A stretch of DNA of 5,564 nucleotides, from the NCBI GenBank assembly GCA_027044735.1, contig JALUBW010000185.1:1-5564 (forward strand), given 5' to 3'. How positions within the stretch are numbered: position 1 is the first letter of the stretch; each line of letters begins with the position of its first letter. Under the pieces are notes generated by a model. That model was given only the letters and a program-made list of their open reading frames with translations. It did not search any database and was not told the origin of the DNA. This document shows positions 1-4,665 of this stretch, piece by piece. Made by a program: the position numbers and the translations under genes. This stretch comes from Anaerolineales bacterium. Lineage in GTDB: Bacteria; Chloroflexota; Anaerolineae; Anaerolineales; DRMV01.

Positions 1-252
<252 letters not shown>

Positions 253-1485
253 TTACATCCTTCGCGCGCGCACCGAAACTATTCTCCGCTGGTCAACTTC
301 TAAAATGGTGAACAAGTAGCCGTCTATTCGCACTTCTTCGCCTTCGGAGGGCATGTGCCCCGTCACGGTGAGCAATAAGCCGCCGATGGTGTCGGCTTCG
401 TCGGAGGGGAATTCGGCTTGCAGGGCTTCGTTGACGTCGTCAATGTCGGCTCTGCCGCTGATGATGAATTCTCCTTCGGCGATGGGTTGGATGTCGGGTG
501 GTTCTTCGGCGGCGTCGTATTCGTCTTGAATTTCGCCGATGATTTCCTCAACGATGTCTTCCAGCGTCACCAAGCCGGCTATGCCGCCGTATTCGTCCAC
601 CACCATTGCCATGTGCATACGACGGCGCTGCATTTCGGCAAGAAGTTCATCCACCTTTTTGGCTTCGGGGACGAAGTAAGCCTCGCGCACCAAACTTTCC
701 AGCGGGCGCTTGTCTTCTTCCCCGTTGCGCCAAACGGGCAAGAGGTCTTTGGCGTAGAGCAAGCCGATGATGTTGTCAATTTTTTCGCGGTAAACGGGCA
801 GGCGCGAAAAGCCGGTTTTGATGAAAATGTCGGTGGCTTCGCTAAGCGGCGTTTGGGCTTCAACCGTCACCATGTCAATGCGCGGCACCATGATTTCCCG
901 CACTAACGTTTCGCCAAAGCGCATGATAGAGCGGAGCATGGCGCGCTCTTCCTGCTCTAAGCGCCCATCCTGCAGGTTGGCTTGGAGCAGGGCTTGGAAG
1001 GTGTCGTCGTTGAGCAGCCAGTTGCTTTCGCCGCGAGGGGTGAAGGCGCGCTCCAGCGGTATGGCAATGATGGCAAGCCGTTCAGCCCAAGGGAGGATGG
1101 CGCGCAAGATGCCGGTTTTATTGCCGAAAAGCAACTCGGGCAGCCATTCCAGCGTGCCGATGATGGCCGCGGCGGCGACCAACCAGCCCAGCAGTTCCCA
1201 GAAATTGCGGAAACTGTTGCCCTCGGTGCGGTAGGCAAGGTAAATTGCGATTCCGCCGATGGCAAGGTGCGATGCCGACATTCCGCTTTGGATTATGAGG
1301 CGCAGGCCGTTGCGGTGGCGCAAGGTTTCAAGCACGCGGTGGAAGGTTGGGTTGTCGGTGTCGCGCAGGATGGTTAAATCGTGCAGTGAAAGGCGTAGTA
1401 TGCAGGTGCGCACCACGGCCAAGAAAAGATCAATTGCCATTATGGCCGCGAGTGCGTACCATATCCATAGGTCGGTTTCGTCCAT
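253..1485 (-). CDS. HlyC/CorC-family CBS-domain membrane protein with divergent DUF21 domain
   Basis: This 410-residue protein has the hemolysin C/CorC (CNNM-like) layout. Hydrophobic segments lie at about 7-29, 63-85, 97-115 and 127-146. A CBS pair follows from the MVPR motif (199-202) through GFSRLPVY (225-232) and [20 protein letters not shown] (295-314). The C-terminal CorC_HlyC domain runs from about 335 to 408 and includes ADTIGGLLL (364-372). Family members are inner-membrane proteins linked to Mg2+ or cobalt efflux, with the CBS pair sensing nucleotides. 'Hemolysin' is a historical name. The membrane half is atypical: where relatives have GAE, GN-x-x-x-N and GE-x-x-PK signatures, this protein reads [13 protein letters not shown] and LEWLPELLF. 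Transport activity is therefore uncertain. The ATG at 1485 follows GAGGAG (1488-1493) closely and keeps the first membrane helix whole; the next Met (M16) would cut it. It precedes cdd by 21 bp. Its link to upstream glmU is interrupted by a 450 bp repeat-filled gap. Confidence 0.88.
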   Translation of the reverse strand: MDETDLWIWYALAAIMAIDLFLAVVRTCILRLSLHDLTILRDTDNPTFHRVLETLRHRNGLRLIIQSGMSASHLAIGGIAIYLAYRTEGNSFRNFWELLGWLVAAAAIIGTLEWLPELLFGNKTGILRAILPWAERLAIIAIPLERAFTPRGESNWLLNDDTFQALLQANLQDGRLEQEERAMLRSIMRFGETLVREIMVPRIDMVTVEAQTPLSEATDIFIKTGFSRLPVYREKIDNIIGLLYAKDLLPVWRNGEEDKRPLESLVREAYFVPEAKKVDELLAEMQRRRMHMAMVVDEYGGIAGLVTLEDIVEEIIGEIQDEYDAAEEPPDIQPIAEGEFIISGRADIDDVNEALQAEFPSDEADTIGGLLLTVTGHMPSEGEEVRIDGYLFTILEVDQRRIVSVRARRM

Positions 1486-1509
1486 AACTCCTCAGGTTGG
1501 TGGGGGCGG

Positions 1510-1516
1510 TTCAATT
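1510..1516 (+). repeat. Candidate target-site duplication of element A, left copy (TTCAATT)
   Basis: TTCAATT here directly precedes the first GAGCACTAAA-type end and recurs exactly at 1935-1941, across the glmU stop codon. Together they are read as the target duplication made by element A. Before element B arrived, one extra C (now at 1934) would have separated the right end from its copy. A 7-mer match alone could be chance; its position beside the terminal repeats is what supports it. Confidence 0.5.
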
Positions 1517-1517
1517 A

Positions 1518-1544
1518 GGGAGCACTAAATTCGGGAGCACTAAA
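1518..1544 (+). repeat. 15 bp-period direct duplication of the element A end
   Basis: GGGAGCACTAAA occurs at 1518-1529 and again at 1533-1544, separated by TTC. The left terminus of element A is therefore doubled while the right terminus has one copy. This could be local slippage or a remnant of an earlier insertion. It makes the exact left boundary of the element ambiguous by 15 bp. Confidence 0.8.
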
Positions 1545-1569
1545 AGGTTGTTGAGAAACGCCTCGCTTC

Positions 1570-1667
1570 GCCCTCACCCCTCAAGCCGCCTAACGGCGGC
1601 TTTCTCCCCTCTCCCACTGGGAGAGGGGAGAAAGGGCGAGCGCAGCGAGCCAAAGTGTGGTGAGGGC
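1570..1667. repeat. Multi-hairpin (cloverleaf-like) core of element A
   Basis: An outer stem of 9 bp (GCCCTCACC 1570-1578 with GGTGAGGGC 1659-1667) encloses three hairpins. H1 is AAGCCGCC-TAAC-GGCGGCTT (1583-1602, 8 bp stem). H2 is a perfect 17 bp pyrimidine/purine inverted repeat (1600-1616 with 1618-1634) around a single C; its outermost bases overlap H1. H3 is GGC-GA-GC-GCA-GC-GA-GCC (1635-1651), where two CGAG motifs oppose each other. No T-run follows H2 on either strand, so it does not look like an ordinary intrinsic terminator, although in RNA it would be a strong structure between glmU and the next gene. Confidence 0.75.
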
Positions 1668-1716
1668 TGGATAAGGCTTCTACACTTGTGAGCACCTGTT
1701 TCAACACATCTTTAGT

Positions 1717-1723
1717 GCTCTCT
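1717..1723 (+). repeat. Target-site duplication of element B, left copy (GCTCTCT)
   Basis: GCTCTCT abuts the left inverted repeat of element B and is repeated exactly at 1927-1933, abutting the right inverted repeat. The following base is C in both places. The left copy overlaps the right terminus of element A, which is why B is read as the later insertion. The CT-rich composition raises the chance of coincidence somewhat. Confidence 0.65.
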
Positions 1724-1766
1724 CTGGTTGACTGACAAGTCTCGCTTCATCACCTTTTGATGCTTG

Positions 1767-1892
1767 ATCCCACCCTTTCCCCCATACGGCAACGCATTCG
1801 CGTCGCCGTAGCCCCTTTCCCTCCCTTACTAAGGGAGGGAAAGGGGCAGATGAGCCGAGCGCCAGCGAGGCTCAGCGGGGGATGGGTGAGAT
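1767..1892. repeat. Multi-hairpin (cloverleaf-like) core of element B
   Basis: The outer stem pairs 1767-1783 (ATCCCACCC then CCCCC) with 1877-1892 (GGGGG then GGGTGAGAT), with two mismatches and one bulge. Inside, H1 pairs 1785-1795 with 1800-1810 (10 of 11 pairs, loop ATTC). H2 is a perfect 18 bp inverted repeat (1811-1828 with 1830-1847) around one C. H3 is TGAGCC-GA-GC-GCCA-GC-GA-GGCTCA (1851-1874). Single-stranded linkers are only 0-3 nt, so the whole folds as a tight four-way junction. Layout and order match the core of element A, but the stem sequences differ. Confidence 0.8.
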
Positions 1893-1902
1893 TTGGTAAA
1901 GA

Positions 1903-1915
1903 ACAAAAGTTTTGT
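1903..1915. repeat. Small AT palindrome just downstream of glmU
   Basis: ACAAAA-G-TTTTGT is a perfect 6 bp inverted repeat around one base, overlapping the inner part of the element B right end. On the minus strand it is followed by TTCTTT. The stem is AT-only apart from one pair, so a terminator role for glmU is possible but weak. Confidence 0.3.
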
Positions 1916-1926
1916 CAGTCAATCAG

Positions 1927-1933
1927 GCTCTCT
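1927..1933 (+). repeat. Target-site duplication of element B, right copy (GCTCTCT)
   Basis: Exact partner of the GCTCTCT at 1717-1723, placed directly outside the right inverted repeat of element B and two bases from the glmU stop codon. Confidence 0.65.
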
Positions 1934-1934
1934 C

Positions 1935-1941
1935 TTCAATT
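1935..1941 (+). repeat. Candidate target-site duplication of element A, right copy (TTCAATT)
   Basis: Partner of the TTCAATT at 1510-1516. On the minus strand it reads AATTGAA and contains the last glmU codon (AAT, Asn) and the TGA stop. If it is the target duplication, element A inserted exactly at the glmU terminus without changing the protein. Confidence 0.5.
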
Positions 1942-3285
1942 CTTCTTCAACTTTCTGATGACACGAGCGGGGACGCCGACTGCCAAGGTGTAAGGCGGCA
2001 CGTTTTTGGTAACGACCGCGCCTGCGCCGGTGCGCGCCCCTTCCCCAATTTCTATCGGCGCTACGAGCATTGTGTCGCTTCCGATGAATGCGCCTTTGCC
2101 GATTTTGGTGGGGTGTTTGCGCTCGCCATCGTAGTTGCAGGTGATTGTGCCCGCGCCGATGTTGACTTCGGCTTCTATGGTGGCGTCGCCGATGTAGGAG
2201 AAGTGCCCCATTTTCACGCCGGGGCCGAGGTATGAGTTTTTGACCTCGCCAAAATTGCCCATGTGCACGCCTTCGGCGAGGTGCGCTCCCTTCCGCAGAT
2301 GCCCAAAGGGGCCGATGTCAACGTTGTTTTCCAGCACAGCATATTCTAACACCGAGGCAAATACGCGGCAGTTGTCGCCGATTTTGCTGTCTAAAATGTA
2401 GGCGTTGGGGCCGATTTCGCAGTTTTCGCCGATGGTGGTGTTGCCGCGCAGGTAGCAGTCAGGCCAAATGGTGGTGTCGCGCCCGATTTGGACGGTGGGT
2501 TCAATGTAAGTGCGAGTGGGGTCAATCAGTGTAACGCCCGATTCCATCAGGCGGCGGTTGATGCGCTGCTGGAGGGCGGCGGCGGCTTCTGCGAAGTGGA
2601 CGCGCGTATTCACGCCGATCGCTTCGTTTGGGTCTTCCAGCCTCAGCGCTTGCACACTCCGCCCTTCTGCTACTGCCAGTCCTACGAGGTCGGTGAGGTA
2701 GTATTCGCCTTTGGACGAAAGCGGAATTTTCGGCAGCGCTTGCCACAGCCATTCGGCATCAAAGCAGTATGCGCCAACGTTGAGTTCACGGATGCGCTTT
2801 TGCTCTTCGGTGGCGTCGGGTTCTTCTACAATTGCTTGTACTGTGCCGTCGGGTTTGCGCAGCACCCGCCCGAAGCCGCGCGGGTCGTCCACTTCTACCG
2901 TGAGCATGGTTATCGGGCCATCGTGGGCTTTTTGGGCTTCTATTAGCCTTTGGAAGGTTTGGGCGGTCAGCAGTGGCATATCGCCGTTGGAAACCAAAAC
3001 CCAGCGTGTGCCCGCAGGCACGGCTTTACGCGCCGAGTGGACTGCGTGCCCTGTGCCCAAGGGCGGGTCTTGAATCACAAAGTCGGCTTTTTCGGCAAAT
3101 GCCGCCTGCACCGCCTCTGCTTTGTGTCCAACCACTACCAGCGGACGGCGTCCCGTGGCGGCTTGTACGGCTTCCAGCGCGTAGGCCAACATTGGTTTGC
3201 CCAGCAGTGGGTGCAAAACTTTTGGGGTTTTGGATTTCATGCGGGTGCCTTTACCCGCGGCGAGGATTATGCCTATTGTGCTCAT
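1936..3285 (-). CDS. glmU: Bifunctional GlmU: GlcNAc-1-P uridyltransferase / GlcN-1-P acetyltransferase
   Basis: This cytoplasmic enzyme makes UDP-GlcNAc, acetylating glucosamine-1-phosphate with acetyl-CoA and then transferring UMP from UTP. UDP-GlcNAc feeds cell-wall and envelope glycan synthesis. The 449 residues are close to the usual length (E. coli 456). The N-terminal nucleotidyltransferase shows LAAGKGTRM (8-16), PKVLH (21-25), PLGTGHA (75-81), the metal-binding D102 in SNGDMPL, E154, N169 and N226. A linker helix (about 228-250) leads to a left-handed beta-helix of hexapeptide repeats (about 252-437), with R331, K349, the catalytic-base H361 and GAGTITCNYDG (377-387) all retained. 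Both activities should be intact. The ATG at 3285 is supported by GGAG (3293-3296) across a spacer of seven C residues. The stop lies inside a candidate target duplication next to two small inserted elements. It follows the GH1 gene by 51 bp. Confidence 0.97.
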   Translation of the reverse strand: MSTIGIILAAGKGTRMKSKTPKVLHPLLGKPMLAYALEAVQAATGRRPLVVVGHKAEAVQAAFAEKADFVIQDPPLGTGHAVHSARKAVPAGTRWVLVSNGDMPLLTAQTFQRLIEAQKAHDGPITMLTVEVDDPRGFGRVLRKPDGTVQAIVEEPDATEEQKRIRELNVGAYCFDAEWLWQALPKIPLSSKGEYYLTDLVGLAVAEGRSVQALRLEDPNEAIGVNTRVHFAEAAAALQQRINRRLMESGVTLIDPTRTYIEPTVQIGRDTTIWPDCYLRGNTTIGENCEIGPNAYILDSKIGDNCRVFASVLEYAVLENNVDIGPFGHLRKGAHLAEGVHMGNFGEVKNSYLGPGVKMGHFSYIGDATIEAEVNIGAGTITCNYDGERKHPTKIGKGAFIGSDTMLVAPIEIGEGARTGAGAVVTKNVPPYTLAVGVPARVIRKLKKN

Positions 3286-3296
3286 GGGGGGGCTCC
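3286..3296 (-). promoter_or_regulatory. glmU ribosome binding site with a seven-C spacer
   Basis: On the minus strand GGAG (3293-3296) is separated from the glmU ATG by an uninterrupted run of seven C. The spacing is normal, but the homopolymer is slippage-prone, so the SD-to-start distance could vary between lineages. Confidence 0.7.
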
Positions 3297-3304
3297 GAGG
3301 GAAG

Positions 3305-3348
3305 GGATTTAGGATTTAGGATTTAGGATTTAGGATTTAGGATTTAGG
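3305..3348 (+). repeat. Heptanucleotide tandem repeat (GGATTTA, 6.3 copies)
   Basis: Six exact copies of GGATTTA run from 3305 to 3346, followed by GG. On the minus strand the array reads TAAATCC repeated; its first unit supplies the last codons (P-K-S) and the TAA stop of the GH1 gene, and the rest fills most of the 51 bp leader before glmU. Because seven is not a multiple of three, successive TAA triplets fall in all three frames, so translation cannot continue from GH1 into glmU. Similar heptamer arrays are known in other bacteria, notably cyanobacterial STRRs. Exact copies indicate recent expansion. Confidence 0.95.
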
Positions 3349-4656
3349 GCTAAGCGGTAGGAGGTCGTTTAGGGACTCCGGGGCGTATTGGGCTACGGTT
3401 TCGGTGTCCATCATGTTGTTGCGGCAAATTTCGGCGTAGAGTTCAGCGCTGGGGCGCTTGGTGCGGGCTTGGGTTTCGCGGTCAAGCGCCCAGAGGCCAA
3501 ATTTGCGTTCCCAGCCTTTATCCCACTCATAGCCGTCAAGCAGGCTGTAATGGAAGTAGCCTTCTACGCCTTCGCCGCAGTTGACGGCGCGCCAAACTTG
3601 GTGGATGTGTTCGGCAAGGTAACGCGGGCGGACGGAATCCGCGCTGTCTTCCACGCCGTTGGCGGTGACGAAAATGGGCAATCTGTAGCGCGCCGCCCGT
3701 TTGAGCACGGCGCGGAACGCCTCTGGTGCGTGCGCAATTTCGCCATGCTCGCTGACGGGGTTGTGCGGCGGCTTTAGCATTCCCCAAAGCGGCGCTTGGG
3801 GCGTAAATAGCGCCGTTGCCGGGCTGTAGTAACTCACGCCGAACCAGTCCAGTGTGTTGGCAAGTTTGGGGGCGCGGCGGCTGAACCACGGCCTCAGCAG
3901 CCGCCCCTTGGTGAAGGCGGTGGGGAAGTAGTCGTTCAGCCAGCGCCCCAGCCGATTGGCGGCAAAAGCATCGGTTGGGAAAGGGCGGCGCGCGGCGCTG
4001 AGCGGCGTTTGGCGGAACGCGACGCCGACGCGGGCTTCGGGGTGCTCGCGGTGGATGGCCTCGTAAGCCGCGGCGTGGGCGCGCGCCATTCCCTCTGCGG
4101 CTTGCGCCCCGTCTTCCCAACCGCTTCCATCGGCAGGGAAAACGCCTGCGATGTAGCCTTGGAAGATGTAATGCGATGGCTCGTTGAAAGTGCACCAAAG
4201 CGGCACGTACGCTTTCAGCGCCGCTGCGGTTCTGGCGGCAAATTCGGCGAAAAGGGTCGGCGCTTCTGGGTTGCACCAGCCGCCGCTTTCGGCGAACCAA
4301 ATTGGCTCGGTGAAGTGGTGCAATGTGAGGAAGGGGGTGAGGCCGTGCTCAACCATTTCGCGGGCAATGGCGCGGTAATGCTCCAGCGCGGAATCGTCCC
4401 AGCGGTCGGGCGTGGGCTGGATGCGGCTCCATTCCACTGAAAAGCGGAGCGCGTTTTGCCCAGTTTCGGCGGTGCGGGCTATGTCTTCGCGCCAGCGGCC
4501 TTGCCACCATTCGGCGGCGCGGCCTGTTGGCGCGGCGCGCCCCTCTTCTTCCCAGCGCCACCATGTGTTGTTGCGCTCCTCTCCTTCAAGTTGGTGGGCT
4601 GAGGTTACGCTTCCCCACAAAAACGAGCGGGGAAATGTGTATTGCGCGCTTACCAT
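3337..4656 (-). CDS. GH1 beta-glycosidase-family protein lacking the catalytic nucleophile (TENG to TANG)
   Basis: A 439-residue glycoside hydrolase family 1 (TIM-barrel) protein, near the usual 440-480. GH1 members are retaining beta-glucosidases and beta-galactosidases that use two glutamates. Visible motifs in order: FPRSFLWGSVTSAHQLEG (8-25, with Q22), RFSVEWSRI (71-79), LTLHHFTEP (110-118), TFNEP (156-160, acid/base E159), GVSYYSP (273-279), the nucleophile block VTANG (330-334), and SLLDGYEWDKGWERKFGL (371-388, sugar-binding E377 and W378). The nucleophile Glu expected at 332 is Ala, codon GCC. Ordinary retaining hydrolysis is therefore not expected, although the substrate pocket looks kept. 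There is no signal peptide, so it is probably cytoplasmic. The start at 4656 fits the family N-terminus and has a weak AGG (4665-4667) overlapping the upstream stop. The last codons come from the heptamer array. Glycosidase, lectin-like or unusual-mechanism roles cannot be separated here. Confidence 0.93.
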   Translation of the reverse strand: MVSAQYTFPRSFLWGSVTSAHQLEGEERNNTWWRWEEEGRAAPTGRAAEWWQGRWREDIARTAETGQNALRFSVEWSRIQPTPDRWDDSALEHYRAIAREMVEHGLTPFLTLHHFTEPIWFAESGGWCNPEAPTLFAEFAARTAAALKAYVPLWCTFNEPSHYIFQGYIAGVFPADGSGWEDGAQAAEGMARAHAAAYEAIHREHPEARVGVAFRQTPLSAARRPFPTDAFAANRLGRWLNDYFPTAFTKGRLLRPWFSRRAPKLANTLDWFGVSYYSPATALFTPQAPLWGMLKPPHNPVSEHGEIAHAPEAFRAVLKRAARYRLPIFVTANGVEDSADSVRPRYLAEHIHQVWRAVNCGEGVEGYFHYSLLDGYEWDKGWERKFGLWALDRETQARTKRPSAELYAEICRNNMMDTETVAQYAPESLNDLLPLSPKS

Positions 4657-4665
4657 GTGTTTTGC

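Larger units (their letters stand above)
1517..1723. mobile_element. Element A: MITE-like non-coding element with GAGCACTAAA terminal inverted repeats
   Basis: A roughly 207 bp element with no credible gene. GGGAGCACTAAA at the left (1518-1529, duplicated at 1533-1544) is answered by TTTAGTGCTC at 1711-1720, an exact 10 bp inverted match. From 1535 inward the match against the right end continues imperfectly, about 16 of the first 20 positions, with a shared TTGA-rich block. The interior is a multi-hairpin core (1570-1667). Element B appears to have inserted in its right end, leaving its last base beyond B at 1934. TTCAATT flanks the reconstructed unit. No transposase is present, so mobilisation would be in trans. 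It could instead be a non-mobile intergenic palindrome that picked up flanking matches by chance; the match of ends, core and flanks argues against that. Confidence 0.55.
1724..1926. mobile_element. Element B: MITE-like non-coding element with 15 bp terminal inverted repeats
   Basis: A 203 bp element bounded by CTGGTTGACTGACAA (1724-1738) and its inverse (1912-1926), which match at 14 of 15 positions with the innermost 11 identical. Both ends abut exact copies of GCTCTCT, as expected for a duplicated target. The interior has a small hairpin CATCA/TGATG (1748-1762) and a multi-hairpin core (1767-1892). It encodes no transposase and no plausible protein, so if mobile it depends on an enzyme elsewhere. 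The right end lies 9 bp from the glmU stop codon. The terminal sequences differ from those of element A although the core layout is shared, which suggests related cores with different ends. I do not recognise a named family. Confidence 0.65.

Noticed and set aside
418..906. Plus-strand open frame opposite the CBS-domain gene
   Set aside because: It is antisense to a clearly conserved coding region, with no ribosome binding site or recognisable domain. The same applies to 982-1377, 2488-2946, 3388-3777 and 4009-4440.
1486..1560. Sigma-70-like promoter before the hlyC-type gene
   Set aside because: TTTAGTGC and TAATTG-like strings occur, but no -35/-10 pair has acceptable spacing and match.
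1600..1634. Intrinsic terminator
   Set aside because: The perfect stem is strong, but no T-run follows on either strand; the 1811-1847 stem fails for the same reason.
1497..1993. Short plus-strand reading frames at 1497-1691 and 1757-1993
   Set aside because: They are made of the hairpin arms of elements A and B (for example the PLPLGEGRKGERSE stretch), lack start signals and family similarity, and are typical spurious peptides of intergenic palindromes.
3305..3348. CRISPR array or telomere-like repeat
   Set aside because: The units are contiguous 7-mers without spacers, and a short internal array next to coding genes is no telomere.
3536..4300. 254-residue minus-strand frame inside the GH1 gene
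   Set aside because: It is an Arg/Pro-rich out-of-frame shadow of GC-rich codons; the GH1 frame carries the recognisable motifs throughout.
3337..4656. GH1 gene as a decaying pseudogene
   Set aside because: The frame is intact at full length and the other active-site motifs are conserved, so a single missing residue does not indicate decay.
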